Shown: positions 37,562 to 46,811, counted from the first letter of the stretch. The stretch is 64,000 nucleotides of DNA from Chelativorans alearensis (GCF_010993735.1 NZ_WQNI01000001.1:434001-498000), one strand, 5' to 3'. Program-made: numbers and translations. Notes: generated by a model from the sequence alone, not told the origin.

Positions 37562-39106
37562 CTAGGAAGCGTAGTCGACGCTTGGATCCCAGTCCGAGTA
37601 GACAAGGTCCTCGCGACGGACATTCGCCCCTTCCGCATTGGCGTCGGTAATCGCCTTGTCGAGCGCCGCATTCATGGCGTCCTTGAGCTTCGAGAGGCTC
37701 TCCTTCACGCCGCTGAGCTGGCCGGTGTAGAGACCTTGCACGACGTTCGCCAGGTTCGGCGTCGGCTCTTCGTAGAGCTGCGCCACCTTGGTGAAGCCGG
37801 GGCTGCGCGCGTAGACCACCGGGCTGACGCGCACCTGCTTTTCCTGCAGCGCGATGACGGCCTTCGAGCGCTCCGACATTTCGGCCTCCTCGGCTGCCTT
37901 CGGGAAGATCGGCGGGTCCGAGGGGCCGACGACATTGCCCCAGGCGACCTGGCCATCGAGCGTGCCCATGTAGTGAAAGACGTCGGCCGCATAGGCGGGG
38001 TTCTTTGCCGCGGCGTTCACATACATGGTGTTGGCCGCCGAGGGCAGCGCGTCGACGATGGTCTTGCCGTCCTTGCCCTCGGGCGCCGGCGTCGGGGCGA
38101 GGCCGAAGTCGAAGTCCGGATTGTTGGCCTCCCAGATCGGCACGTTCCACGGGCCTTGCAGGATCATGCCCGCGCCGCCCTGTTCGACGAAGGCACGTGC
38201 CTGCGGCGCGTTGAGGCTCATGATGCCGGGGAACATGCTGCCGTCGTCGCGGATGGCCAGCAGAAGCTCCATCGCCTCTACGAACTCGTCCTTGTCGACG
38301 ACGATTTCGCCGGTCCTGTAGTCGACGCAGCTCAGACATCCGGCAACGCTGCTGGCGCAGGCGGCGCCCCCGCGGTTGGCGAGCTGGACCAGATTGGCGG
38401 ACCAGCGGTTCCCTTGATTGCCGCCCATGATCAGGCCGAACATGGAGCCGCCGGAATTCTTCGTGATCTGCGCTGCCGCCGTGCGGAACTGGTCCCAGGT
38501 GAGCGGCGCGCCCGGACCCGGGTCAAACTCGGTCAGTTCCATTGCTTTCCTGCTGAACAAAAGCAGAGACGAGCAGCGGCGTTCGGACGTGTAGGGCAAG
38601 CCGTAGGTCTTGCCTTCGATCACGTTGACGCCTTCAACGAAGGAACCGGCCGGGAAACCCGCCTTCCAGGCATCAAGGTCGGGGATCAGATCGTCGAGCG
38701 GCTGAACCCAGCCCTCCGCCACGGCGACCGCCGGCGGCATTCCATTCGGCAGGTTGAAGGCATCGGGCGCCGAGCCGTTGCGGATGCCGAGCGGCAGCAC
38801 GGTCGCGATCTCGTTCCAGGGCAGCCCGTCATAGACGACCTCTATTCCCCGCGTCTCGGCGTATTTCGGGAAGAACTGCCGGTAGAACACGCCCTTCTGG
38901 CCGCCGCTGTCCAGCCATCGGAACGGGCCGTCGGCCGGCGGCAGGTCGAGGCTCGGGTCGGCGATCGTTATCTTCTCGGCAATGCTCGGGTCGATGTTCT
39001 TGACTTCCTGCGCGAGGCTCCGCCCCGCGAGCGCGGCAAGCGCGAAGGCGCTGCTCGACGCCAGAAAGGCACGGCGCGAAAGGCCGTCGATTTGTCTGGT
39101 GGACAT
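37562..39106 (-). CDS. Sugar ABC transporter substrate-binding protein, Tat-type signal
   Basis: 514-residue extracellular solute-binding protein of the CUT1 type. The N-terminus carries a twin-arginine signal (LSRRAFLASSSAFALAALAG, processed near SLAQ), so it is probably exported folded. The ATG at 39106 is preceded by GGAGGAAA, which decides against an open extension upstream. At over 500 residues it is longer than typical MalE proteins, as in receptors for larger oligosaccharides. It opens the operon that includes two sulfatases, suggesting a sulfated sugar ligand (inference). Confidence 0.92.
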   Translation of the reverse strand: MSTRQIDGLSRRAFLASSSAFALAALAGRSLAQEVKNIDPSIAEKITIADPSLDLPPADGPFRWLDSGGQKGVFYRQFFPKYAETRGIEVVYDGLPWNEIATVLPLGIRNGSAPDAFNLPNGMPPAVAVAEGWVQPLDDLIPDLDAWKAGFPAGSFVEGVNVIEGKTYGLPYTSERRCSSLLLFSRKAMELTEFDPGPGAPLTWDQFRTAAAQITKNSGGSMFGLIMGGNQGNRWSANLVQLANRGGAACASSVAGCLSCVDYRTGEIVVDKDEFVEAMELLLAIRDDGSMFPGIMSLNAPQARAFVEQGGAGMILQGPWNVPIWEANNPDFDFGLAPTPAPEGKDGKTIVDALPSAANTMYVNAAAKNPAYAADVFHYMGTLDGQVAWGNVVGPSDPPIFPKAAEEAEMSERSKAVIALQEKQVRVSPVVYARSPGFTKVAQLYEEPTPNLANVVQGLYTGQLSGVKESLSKLKDAMNAALDKAITDANAEGANVRREDLVYSDWDPSVDYAS

Positions 39107-39183
39107 ATTTTCCTCCGTGGACCGCTGCTGCCCGCCTCCCGCGAGCCGTTGAGCGCCGGCAGCCACACTAGCGATTGCAGCCA

Positions 39184-39198
39184 TGCATGAATAATGCA
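39184..39198. promoter_or_regulatory. TGCAT-N5-ATGCA palindrome, LysR-type site
   Basis: A perfect 15-base inverted repeat lies in the 130-base divergent gap between the sugar-binding protein and LysR genes, 39 bases before the LysR start. Size and position fit a LysR recognition site for both promoters. Confidence 0.45.
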
Positions 39199-39236
39199 AA
39201 AAAGCGCATCCGCGATGTCATAAAGTTATCGCCCAG

Positions 39237-40172
39237 ATGCTCGATCTCATGACCCATCTTTTCCGCCTGCAGGCCATCGTCGAGGAGGGCAGCCTGCGGC
39301 GTGCGGCGGAAAGATTGAGCATCACCCAGCCGGCCCTCTCGCGCTCACTGGCAAAGCTTGAAAAGCGGTTCGGGCAGCCGCTCCTGGAACGCGGCGCCCG
39401 CGGCGTCACGCCCACACCCTTTGGCGCGAAGGTTCTGTCGTCGGTGCTGCGGCTATCGCGCCACTGGGAACTGGCCGAGCAGGAGCTGCAGTCCAGCGAT
39501 ACCAGCAAGAAGATGCGTTTGCGCATCCGGGCGGGACCGCTGTGGCGGGCCGTCGTTCTTCCCGGGCTGATCGGCGAACTCCAGCGAGCATTTCCGAACC
39601 TGGTGATCGAGCTGCAGAACGCTGATTTCGAGACGGCGATTCCCGACCTTCTGGAAGGTCGGGTCGATGTGTTTTTCGGCGGGTTGCAAATCGCCGACGA
39701 GATCGACAAACGGCTCAGCCGAAGGCAGTTCACGGTCGTTCATGACCGTGTCGTCGCGCGGGCGGATCACCCTCTCTTCGGCCGACTGAGACCGAACGGT
39801 TCTCTGGAACCGCAGGTTCTGCTGGACTATCCGTGGCTGATTTACTCCATCGATCCGGCGTACGAGAGCGCGACGGTGCATGCCTCGATCGAACGGTTGG
39901 GCCGCGCACCCGAGATCCGCATCACGTGCGAATCCCTCATCTCCGCGATTGGCCTGCTTCAGAAGAGCGACTGCCTGAGCATCCTGCCGGACGCGGCAGT
40001 CACGGAAGCGCGCGGTCCGCAGATCATCCCCGTCCCGGTCCAGCTCGGCCGGAAGCGGACACGCTCCGGCGCGATCTTTCGCGATGAGATGGCGGACTGG
40101 CCGCCTCTCGCGTATCTCCTGGCCCTGTGCTCCGCGCGCTTCGCTGAAACTGAATCTCACACCGGCCGATAG
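39237..40172 (+). CDS. LysR-family regulator of the sulfatase/sugar operon
   Basis: 311-residue LysR-type regulator. The DNA-binding region is FRLQAIVEEGSLRRAAERLS and ITQPALSRSLAKLEKRFGQP (about residues 8-50), and the effector domain spans 90-300. It is divergent from the sugar-binding-protein gene and so is the expected regulator of the transporter-sulfatase operon, like the galactose-binding-type LysR group. An ATG four codons later (MTHLFRL) could also be used. Its 3' end overlaps the convergent amidohydrolase gene by 16 bases. Confidence 0.92.
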   Translation: MLDLMTHLFRLQAIVEEGSLRRAAERLSITQPALSRSLAKLEKRFGQPLLERGARGVTPTPFGAKVLSSVLRLSRHWELAEQELQSSDTSKKMRLRIRAGPLWRAVVLPGLIGELQRAFPNLVIELQNADFETAIPDLLEGRVDVFFGGLQIADEIDKRLSRRQFTVVHDRVVARADHPLFGRLRPNGSLEPQVLLDYPWLIYSIDPAYESATVHASIERLGRAPEIRITCESLISAIGLLQKSDCLSILPDAAVTEARGPQIIPVPVQLGRKRTRSGAIFRDEMADWPPLAYLLALCSARFAETESHTGR

Positions 40173-41044
40173 ATGCGTTCGGCGGTGTTCCGGAAGATGT
40201 TGGCCCGATCTTCAGCGGAGAGCGGTGCGGCGGCAGCGCGGTATGCGTTCATCATCGACAGGTGATCGGTCCACAGCTTCTCGATCGGGAAGTTGGAACC
40301 GAACATCAGCCGGCTACTGCCGAAGATGTCCACTGCCCTGGTGACGACGAAGGAAACCAGCTCCGGATCGTTCCTGTGAACGAAGGTGCCGAGACCGGAA
40401 AGCTTCGCCGAAACGTTGGGTTGGGCGGCCAGCATCCGCAGCCCCGCCTCCCATTCGGCGACCGTATCGGGCGACATGTCGGTGAGCATACCTGTATGCG
40501 TCAGGATGAACTGCGTTTCCGGATTTTCGGCAACCATCGTAGCGCCGTCGCGCATCTGGCCTGGAAAGAGCTGGAGATCGAAGGAGAAGCCGTAGTCCTT
40601 CAAGTGCGCGATGTTGGCACGGACCGTCGGGTCGATGACCTGGCGCGGCGAGGCGGCGAACCGGTAATCCGGCACCTCGTGCCAGTGAAGCTGCATGCGC
40701 ACGCCGCGGATAAGCGGATAGCGTTTCAGCCGGTCGAGCTGCGGGCGGACGTCTTCCACCGTCATATCGGCGTAGCCGACGATGGCGTGCGGCCATCCGG
40801 TCTCCTCCGCCGTCGCCTGCACCCAGGCCGCCTCGTCCTCGAAGCGCTCCTTAGCCCAGTTGGTCTGCACGTAGACGGCCTTCTCGATGCCCGAATCCTT
40901 CTGGTCGTCGAGGAATTCCTCGATCGTATAGTCGCGCCGGATCGGCTCGTAGGGGCCGAAGATGCGCGGCACCATGGGGCCGAGAAGCCAGGGCAGGTCT
41001 TCCTGCCGCCAGATGTGGAAATGGGTATCGATGGCTTTCTGCAT
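40157..41044 (-). CDS. Amidohydrolase family protein (COG3618/PDC hydrolase-like)
   Basis: 295-residue TIM-barrel hydrolase of the 2-pyrone-4,6-dicarboxylate hydrolase/lactonase-like group. The N-terminal HxH metal site is in IDTHFHIW (His8, His10), a strand histidine is in FILTHTGM, and a C-terminal metal aspartate or asparagine region is LMFGSNFPIEKL, where Asn replaces the more usual Asp. It is the last gene of the molybdenum-hydroxylase operon, starting at a TAATG overlap with the VWA gene. It would hydrolyse a lactone or amide ring product made by the hydroxylase (inference). Confidence 0.88.
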   Translation of the reverse strand: MQKAIDTHFHIWRQEDLPWLLGPMVPRIFGPYEPIRRDYTIEEFLDDQKDSGIEKAVYVQTNWAKERFEDEAAWVQATAEETGWPHAIVGYADMTVEDVRPQLDRLKRYPLIRGVRMQLHWHEVPDYRFAASPRQVIDPTVRANIAHLKDYGFSFDLQLFPGQMRDGATMVAENPETQFILTHTGMLTDMSPDTVAEWEAGLRMLAAQPNVSAKLSGLGTFVHRNDPELVSFVVTRAVDIFGSSRLMFGSNFPIEKLWTDHLSMMNAYRAAAAPLSAEDRANIFRNTAERIYRPV

Positions 41045-42183
41045 TATGTTGCCCTCTGCCAGATCTCGGCGGCCGGCCTGGCGGGCCTTCCGAGCGAAAG
41101 CATGAAGCGCGTCAGCTCCGCCGTGGAGGAGCCGTCGACAAGATCGTCGAGCGCGGGAAGGATGGCCTGCAGCCCCGCCGTTTCAGGCCGGAAATGCGGG
41201 TCGCCGGCCAGCGGCGTGCACAGCGAGAGCCGGTGCGCCTTGGCCGAGAGCCGACGCATCGCAATCGCCATCTCCGCATGATCGCCCCGCTCGAGACCGT
41301 CGGAGAGGACCAGCACCGCCGCGCCGCGCGCGAAGGCGGCGAAGCGCGGGACGGACAGAAAGGCGAGCAAGGTCGGCCCGATGCGCGTGCCGCCGTCCCA
41401 GTCCTCCACGCACCCGGCCGCGCGCGTCAGCGCCTGATCGCGGTCGCGGATCCTGAGCGCCGGGGTGATGCGCGTCAGCCGCGTGCCGAAGGTGAATACC
41501 TCGGCCGCCCTGACGCCCTGAACGGCGGCGTGGGCGACCTTCAGATAGGCCTCGGTGTGAAGTTTCATCGACCCGGATATGTCGATCAGGACGAGCAGCC
41601 GACGCGGCATCACCTGACGACGGCGCAGAATGGGTTCGGGAATGTCGCCGTCGAAACGCACGATCTCCCGCAGCGACCGGCGCAAATCGATCCGCCCACG
41701 CGAGCGCACGCGCAGATGCCGAAACGTCCGGCGTTGCGGCAGCGCCTTTGCCAGGCGGTGGCCAAACGCGCCCGACGCCGTGTCCGGCGTCCGCGCGAAA
41801 CGGCGTACCGCCAGTTGCTCGGCGGCGGAGGAGCGCGCTCCGCCCTCTTCATGCGCACGAATCTCGATATGCTCTTCGCAGGATTTCCCCTCGTCTTTGA
41901 CCTGTGTTTTCTCCTCGTCGGCGTCATCAGAAACCGTTACAGCCGCCTCGCCATAAAAATGGCCGCGGAAAAGCGCCTCGAACTCCGTGAATCGCTCCGG
42001 CGGCGGCGCGAACGTCGCAATGGCCGCCCGGCGAATGTCTTCCATGGATTTCGGACCCAGTAGCGACACCGCTGCCATGAAACTCTCGATCTGCTCGGGC
42101 GCCGCACTGTGGCCGAAGCCGCGCAACAGCCGGCCGAACCCCACAAAGGGTTGCGCGCCTTTCGGGAGCGGGCGGGCCGGCAT
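41044..42183 (-). CDS. VWA-domain protein, CoxE-like maturation factor
   Basis: 379-residue protein with a C-terminal von Willebrand A domain. The metal-ion-dependent adhesion site DISGSM is at residues 201-206, and DWDGGTRIG and LVLSDGLERGD supply further metal-site residues. The N-terminal 200 residues are charged and helical, as in CoxE. CoxE-type proteins work with the CoxD-type MoxR ATPase in maturing the active site of CO dehydrogenase. The ATG at 42183 overlaps the MoxR stop, confirming the pair. Here they accompany a hydroxylase that is not a CO dehydrogenase. Confidence 0.9.
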   Translation of the reverse strand: MPARPLPKGAQPFVGFGRLLRGFGHSAAPEQIESFMAAVSLLGPKSMEDIRRAAIATFAPPPERFTEFEALFRGHFYGEAAVTVSDDADEEKTQVKDEGKSCEEHIEIRAHEEGGARSSAAEQLAVRRFARTPDTASGAFGHRLAKALPQRRTFRHLRVRSRGRIDLRRSLREIVRFDGDIPEPILRRRQVMPRRLLVLIDISGSMKLHTEAYLKVAHAAVQGVRAAEVFTFGTRLTRITPALRIRDRDQALTRAAGCVEDWDGGTRIGPTLLAFLSVPRFAAFARGAAVLVLSDGLERGDHAEMAIAMRRLSAKAHRLSLCTPLAGDPHFRPETAGLQAILPALDDLVDGSSTAELTRFMLSLGRPARPAAEIWQRAT

Positions 42184-43064
42184 CACTCCAGCGCCTCCTC
42201 GACCACGCGGCCGAGTTCGGGCGCGAGGAAGGTCAGGTCCTCCTCGTCCTTGATCAAAACGCCGACCGCCCTGCGGAAGGCTTCCGGCCACGGGCTGCCG
42301 CCCTTCTCCAATACCGTCGCCGCGTTGGCCCATTCGATGGCCTCGGAAATGCCCGGCGGCTTGGCCAGCGGCCGCGAGCGGATTTCGCGCACCGCCTTTG
42401 CCGCCGCCCGTGCCGTCCGCTCGGCGACGTCTCCGGCGCGCAGCATGATGATTTCGGCCTCCCTCTCGGGATCCGGATAGCCGATCCAATGATAGACGCA
42501 GCGCCGCCGCAAGGCCTCGGCGAGCTCGCGCGTGCGGTTGGAGGTGAGAACGACGACCGGCCGCGCCGTGGCATAGATCGTGCCGCGTTCGGGGATGGAG
42601 ATCTGGAAGTCGGACAGGAACTCCAAGAGCAGCGCCTCGAACTCGTGGTCCGTCCGGTCGATCTCATCGACCAGCAGGATGTTTTCTTCAGGCCCCTTCA
42701 GGACCTGCAAGAGCGGACGGGCGATCAGGAAACGGTCGTCGTAAAGGTCGACCTCGCCCTCGCCGGCCTGACGGATGGCGAGTAGCTGGCGCTGGTAGTT
42801 CCACTCGTAGATGGCATGCGCGGGGTCTATGCCCTCATAGCATTGCAGACGGATCAGGCTTCGGCCGAAGATCTCGGCGATCGCCTTCGCCGCTTCCGTC
42901 TTGCCGACGCCCGGCGCGCCTTCCAGAAGCAACGGCTTGCCAAGGCGGATCGCCAGGAAAATCGCGGTCGCCAAGCCGTCATCCGTCACATAGCGCGCCC
43001 TCGCCAGGCCCGCGGCGATCGCCTCGGGAGAGGCCGTGAGGGATGCGGCCGGCTTGCGCGCCAT
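42183..43064 (-). CDS. MoxR-family AAA+ ATPase, CoxD-like
   Basis: 293-residue AAA+ ATPase with Walker A GAPGVGKTE (residues 49-57), Walker B ILLVDEIDRTD, and sensor 1 in VVLTSNRTRELAEALRRRC. It is of the CoxD type, which acts as a chaperone-like unfoldase in inserting or modifying the metal centre of molybdenum hydroxylases. It starts 3 bases after the stop of the large-subunit C-terminal gene and overlaps the VWA gene. Confidence 0.92.
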   Translation of the reverse strand: MARKPAASLTASPEAIAAGLARARYVTDDGLATAIFLAIRLGKPLLLEGAPGVGKTEAAKAIAEIFGRSLIRLQCYEGIDPAHAIYEWNYQRQLLAIRQAGEGEVDLYDDRFLIARPLLQVLKGPEENILLVDEIDRTDHEFEALLLEFLSDFQISIPERGTIYATARPVVVLTSNRTRELAEALRRRCVYHWIGYPDPEREAEIIMLRAGDVAERTARAAAKAVREIRSRPLAKPPGISEAIEWANAATVLEKGGSPWPEAFRRAVGVLIKDEEDLTFLAPELGRVVEEALE

Positions 43065-43067
43065 GGC

Positions 43068-44081
43068 TCAGGCCGTCGCGCCGGCGTCGCGCTGTCTCAG
43101 GGCCCGCAACACGCGCTCAGGCGTGATGGGGAGCGTGTCGACGCGCACGCCGACAGCATCGAAGATGGCGTTGGCGACGGCCGGTATCTGCGGGTTGGCG
43201 CACATCTCGCCAGGCCCCTTCGCCCCGAACGGACCGTCTCCTGACGGACGCTCCAGGACCGCGATCTCGGTCTCCGCGAGGTCTCCCGGCCCGGGCATCA
43301 GGTATTCGTTGTAATCGCGCGCGCCGTGCTCCCGATCCGGATAGTAGGGCTCCGTCGTCTCGTAGAGCGCGTGGCTGATTCCCATCCACGACCCGCCTAT
43401 GAGCTGCTGCTCGACCATCTTCGGGTTGAGCGCACGGCCGATCTCAAAGACGTTCTTGACCGAAAGCACAACGACCTCGCCGGTCTCCTCGTCCACCTCC
43501 ACCTCGGCCACCGTGCAGGCATGCGCATAGCAGGTCGATGGCTTCATGGCGCCCGTCTCCGTCTCCGGATAGGAGCGCGGGACGAGGAACATGCCGCGTC
43601 CCGAAATCGAACGGCCATGCTTGAAGTGCGCGGCAAGTGCCGTGTCGAAGATCGAGATGGAGCGCGACGGCGCGCCCTTCACATGGATGTTGCCGCTGCC
43701 GTCGGTATCGAGGTCGGAAGCGTTCACCTCCAGTTCCTCGGCTGCAACCTCCAGCATCACCTGCCGCGCCTCGCGCGCCGCCTGGATGACGGCATTGCCG
43801 GCGCGGTGCGTGCCGCGCGAGGCGAAGGTGCCCATGCAATGCGGCCCGGTGTCGGTGTCGGCCGTGTCGACGGTGACGCTCTCGGTCGGCACGCCGATCG
43901 TCTCGGCGCAGATCTGCGCCATGATCTGCTTCAGCCCCTGCCCGAGGTCCACGCTCGACAGCGTCACCATGAAGCTGCCGGTGGGGGTGGAGTGGACGAG
44001 CGCCTGGGTGGGATCACCACCCAGATTCATGCCGGTCGGGTAGTTGACCGCCGCCACGCCGCGGCCGCGCTTTACAGCCAT
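43068..44081 (-). CDS. Molybdenum hydroxylase large subunit, C-terminal half
   Basis: 337-residue polypeptide matching the second half of xanthine dehydrogenase-type molybdopterin subunits. It has RGRGVAAVNYPTGMNLGG at the start, the Mo-site glutamine region (VDLGQGLKQI), SRGTHRAGNAV, and the catalytic glutamate Glu292 in GAKGPGEMC. It begins at an ATG with GGGAGGG just upstream, only one codon (GCG) after the in-frame TGA ending the N-terminal half. The two parts together make one complete subunit of about 790 residues. They may be separately translated subunits, as in nicotinate dehydrogenase of Eubacterium barkeri. Confidence 0.9.
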   Translation of the reverse strand: MAVKRGRGVAAVNYPTGMNLGGDPTQALVHSTPTGSFMVTLSSVDLGQGLKQIMAQICAETIGVPTESVTVDTADTDTGPHCMGTFASRGTHRAGNAVIQAAREARQVMLEVAAEELEVNASDLDTDGSGNIHVKGAPSRSISIFDTALAAHFKHGRSISGRGMFLVPRSYPETETGAMKPSTCYAHACTVAEVEVDEETGEVVVLSVKNVFEIGRALNPKMVEQQLIGGSWMGISHALYETTEPYYPDREHGARDYNEYLMPGPGDLAETEIAVLERPSGDGPFGAKGPGEMCANPQIPAVANAIFDAVGVRVDTLPITPERVLRALRQRDAGATA

Positions 44082-44084
44082 CGC

Positions 44085-45452
44085 TCAGCCCTCCCTCGTT
44101 CGTGAGGACATCTTCATGAAGCGCTCGCTCACCGGCCAGCCGGCGATGACGGAAGCCTCCTGCATGCATTCGATCAGCGCGGCACCCTCCGTCGGCTGGC
44201 GGTGCGCTTTCATGTCGCCGTCGCGATAGGCGTTGATGAAGCGGAACTCCAGCGGATCCATGCCGATCAGCCGCGCCAACTTGTCCGTCTGCACCTCGAG
44301 CGCAAAGTCGCCGATCGTCACGCCGAAGCCGCGCATGGCGCTCGACGGCGTGCGGTTGGTGTAGACGCAGTAGCTGTCGATCGCGACGTTCGAGATCGTA
44401 TACGGCCCTGGAAAATGCGCCGCCGATTTCTGCGCGCCGTAGGGGGAATGGCGGGAATAGGCGCCGGCGTCGATGTAGGCCGTGACCTGGCGCGCGACGA
44501 TGCGCCCGTCCTTCATCACCCCGTCCTTGATGACGATCCTCTCCGCCGCGCGCGGCGAGGAGACCTGCATCTCCTCCTCTCTGGAGTAGATGAAGGATAC
44601 CGGGCGTCCCGTGAGCTTGGCGGCGAGGATCGCGACTGGCTCGATGGTCACATCCACCTTGCCGCCAAAGCCGCCGCCGACCGTTCCGCCCACCATGTGC
44701 AGCTTGTGGCCCGGCATCTGCAGGATGATCGAGGCGTTGTCGAGGGTGAAGAACATCGCCTGTGTGTTGGTATAGCAGGTGAAACGGCCGTTCGCTTCGG
44801 GCGTGACGATGCAGCCGCTGGTCTCGAGCGGCGCATGCTCGATCGGGCCGGAGGAGTAGCTCTCCTCCAATATATGGTCGGCCTGCGCAAAACCTTTCTC
44901 GACGTCGCCGAAGCGGACTTTCCGGCATTCGCCGCTGTCGTAGAGATAGTAGTTGCGGCCGTGATGCTCGTTGACGATGGGTGCATCGGGCTTCAGCGCG
45001 TCCTCGATGCTGAGCACGGCGGGCAGAACCTCGTAGTCCACCTTGACCTTGGCGGCTGCCTCCTCCGCCGCGCGCGCGGTCTCGGCGAGCACGGCCACCA
45101 CCGCCTCGCCCTTCCAGCGCACCTTGTCCTCGGCGAGCACGTGCTCGTCCTCCGGTCCCACGTGGATCAGGATCAGTATGGTGTAGAGGTTCTGCGGCAC
45201 GTCCTTCGCCGTAATGATCCTGGCGACGCCCGGATGCTTCTCCGCCTCGCTCGTGTCGATGCCGCGGATGCGTGCGTGGTGGTGCGGGCTGCGCACCATC
45301 TTCAGATGAAGGAGGCCCGGAAAGGTGCGGTCTGCGAAATAGGCGGTCCTGCCGGTGACATGGCCCCTGATGTCGGAACGCGGGCGCGGCTGGCCGATCT
45401 CGGTGAAATCGTCTGTGCGCTCGTCGGCAAAATAGTTTTTCGACAGCTTCAT
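44085..45452 (-). CDS. Molybdenum hydroxylase large subunit, N-terminal half
   Basis: 455-residue first half of a xanthine dehydrogenase-family molybdopterin-binding subunit. It includes the cofactor-binding GGTVGGGFGGK (residues 255-265) and SSAMRGFGV (371-379). The MRGFG sequence stands where CO dehydrogenases have AYRCSFR, so this is not form I CoxL. It ends at a TGA with the C-terminal half in the same frame after one codon. The ATG at 45452 is 11 bases after the small-subunit stop and begins MKLSKNYFADERTDD. The substrate is unknown, probably an N-heterocycle or aldehyde. Confidence 0.9.
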   Translation of the reverse strand: MKLSKNYFADERTDDFTEIGQPRPRSDIRGHVTGRTAYFADRTFPGLLHLKMVRSPHHHARIRGIDTSEAEKHPGVARIITAKDVPQNLYTILILIHVGPEDEHVLAEDKVRWKGEAVVAVLAETARAAEEAAAKVKVDYEVLPAVLSIEDALKPDAPIVNEHHGRNYYLYDSGECRKVRFGDVEKGFAQADHILEESYSSGPIEHAPLETSGCIVTPEANGRFTCYTNTQAMFFTLDNASIILQMPGHKLHMVGGTVGGGFGGKVDVTIEPVAILAAKLTGRPVSFIYSREEEMQVSSPRAAERIVIKDGVMKDGRIVARQVTAYIDAGAYSRHSPYGAQKSAAHFPGPYTISNVAIDSYCVYTNRTPSSAMRGFGVTIGDFALEVQTDKLARLIGMDPLEFRFINAYRDGDMKAHRQPTEGAALIECMQEASVIAGWPVSERFMKMSSRTREG

Positions 45453-45463
45453 TCCCGTCTCCC

Positions 45464-45946
45464 TCAAGCAGCGGACGTGGAATTGGCGCGTGCGGCAAGA
45501 AGCACGGCCTGGATAATCGGCTCGTACCCCGTGCAGCGGCAGACGTTGCCGGAGATCGCCTCCACCACATCGGCCCTGTCCGGATTGGGATTGCGTTCCA
45601 GCAAGGCCGCGGCGGCCATGATCATGCCCGGCGTGCAGAAGCCGCATTGCGCCGCGAATGCGTCCTCGAAAGCGCGCTGCAGAGGATGTAGCACCTCACC
45701 GTTTGCAAGCCCCGCCGTGGTTCGGATTTGCGCGCCGTTGCACGTCTCCGCCAATGTCAGACACGACAGTCGCAATTCCCCGTCGATCATGACGGTGCAG
45801 GCGCCGCAGGCGCCTTGGTGGCACCCGCCCTTGGGTGAGGTGTCGTCCATCTTGTCGCGCAGCGCGGCGAGCAGCGTGGTTCCGCTTTCCACGAACTCGG
45901 CCCGCTCGCTGCCGTTCAGCGTGAATTGAACCGAAATCTTTGCCAT
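45464..45946 (-). CDS. Molybdenum hydroxylase small subunit, 2x[2Fe-2S] (CoxS-like)
   Basis: 160-residue electron-transfer subunit. The plant-type ferredoxin domain has Cys42, 47, 50 and 62 (GCHQGACGAC then SC). The second cluster domain has Cys101, 104, 136 and 138 (CGFCTPG and CRCTGY). All eight ligands are present and the length is typical. It passes electrons from the molybdenum centre to the FAD subunit encoded just upstream. Confidence 0.96.
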   Translation of the reverse strand: MAKISVQFTLNGSERAEFVESGTTLLAALRDKMDDTSPKGGCHQGACGACTVMIDGELRLSCLTLAETCNGAQIRTTAGLANGEVLHPLQRAFEDAFAAQCGFCTPGMIMAAAALLERNPNPDRADVVEAISGNVCRCTGYEPIIQAVLLAARANSTSAA

Positions 45947-45995
45947 CGCTTCCTCCCAGTCGATGGTGTGGTGGCCTGGCTTCTTCCAGGCCTCC

Positions 45996-46796
45996 CTAGC
46001 TGAGCAGCAGTCTGCCCAGATGAACGGGCAGGACCTCGCGCCGGTACCAGGCGCTGGCGATCGCGTCTGTCGGCGGAGCGATGCCCTCGAGCGCAGCGGT
46101 CAGCGCGGGCGCTATGCCTTCCTTCGTGCGCGGACGCCCAACGAGTGCCACTTCGGCCGCGTGCGCACGGATTGCGCGGTCAGCCATGCAGCCAAGGGCG
46201 ATCCTTGCCTGAACGACCGAGCCGGCTTCTTCGCGGATATCGGCTGCGATCGTGAGAACGGCCGCACCCTTGGGATGCACCCGGCTGACCTTCAGAAACC
46301 GGAAGCTGTCAGGTGTCGGCGCCGCGAAGGTCACGGACGTCACGAGCGCTGAAGCGCCGAGGCTGTCTCGTTCCTGCAGGAAAGCTTCGAGCGCCATCTC
46401 GCCGCTGCCGCTGATGGACACTTTCGCGTCGAGAGCGAGAAGTGCGACCGTGAAATCCCCATAGGGCGCGGGCGCAAACAGATTGCCGCCCACCGTCGCC
46501 ATATTGCGAACCGCGGGACCGCCCACCGCACGCGCCGCCGGCGCGAGATAGCTCAGCCCGGGATGCGCGAGGACCATGCTCATCGTCACGGAAGCACCGA
46601 TCCTCACGCCGGCGTCGGATGTTCCAATCGCCGACAGGGCAGGATCGGTCGTCCTGACAATGGTCGAAAACAAGAGGTCCCCTTCATTCACAGCCCGGAC
46701 CACGAGCGTCCCGCCGCCCATATAACGAGCGCCGGACACACCAAGAGCCGCCTGCGCTTCGCTTGCAGTTGAAAAGGTCTGAAGGCTGATGCCCAT
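45996..46796 (-). CDS. Molybdenum hydroxylase FAD subunit (CoxM-like)
   Basis: 266-residue FAD-binding medium subunit. The pyrophosphate loop is RYMGGGTLVV (residues 24-33), the second FAD motif is RNMATVGGNLFAPAPYGD, and the C-terminal CO dehydrogenase flavoprotein domain follows. The family's usual AGGTDL-type loop is here GGGTLV. It starts 15 bases after the SRPBCC gene stop. It takes electrons from the iron-sulfur subunit. Confidence 0.92.
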   Translation of the reverse strand: MGISLQTFSTASEAQAALGVSGARYMGGGTLVVRAVNEGDLLFSTIVRTTDPALSAIGTSDAGVRIGASVTMSMVLAHPGLSYLAPAARAVGGPAVRNMATVGGNLFAPAPYGDFTVALLALDAKVSISGSGEMALEAFLQERDSLGASALVTSVTFAAPTPDSFRFLKVSRVHPKGAAVLTIAADIREEAGSVVQARIALGCMADRAIRAHAAEVALVGRPRTKEGIAPALTAALEGIAPPTDAIASAWYRREVLPVHLGRLLLS

Positions 46797-46811
46797 CGCC
46801 GGTCCTCCCGC

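Noticed and set aside
44085-44087. Selenocysteine codon at the TGA between the two large-subunit halves
   Set aside because: A GGGAGGG ribosome site and an ATG four bases after the TGA indicate a new start. I see no evident SECIS-like hairpin, and no known hydroxylase has selenocysteine at this linker position.
43068-45452. Aerobic carbon monoxide dehydrogenase (CoxMSL)
   Set aside because: The large subunit has MRGFG where form I CoxL carries the AYRCSFR loop, and it is split in two. The CoxD/E-like genes alone do not prove CO oxidation.
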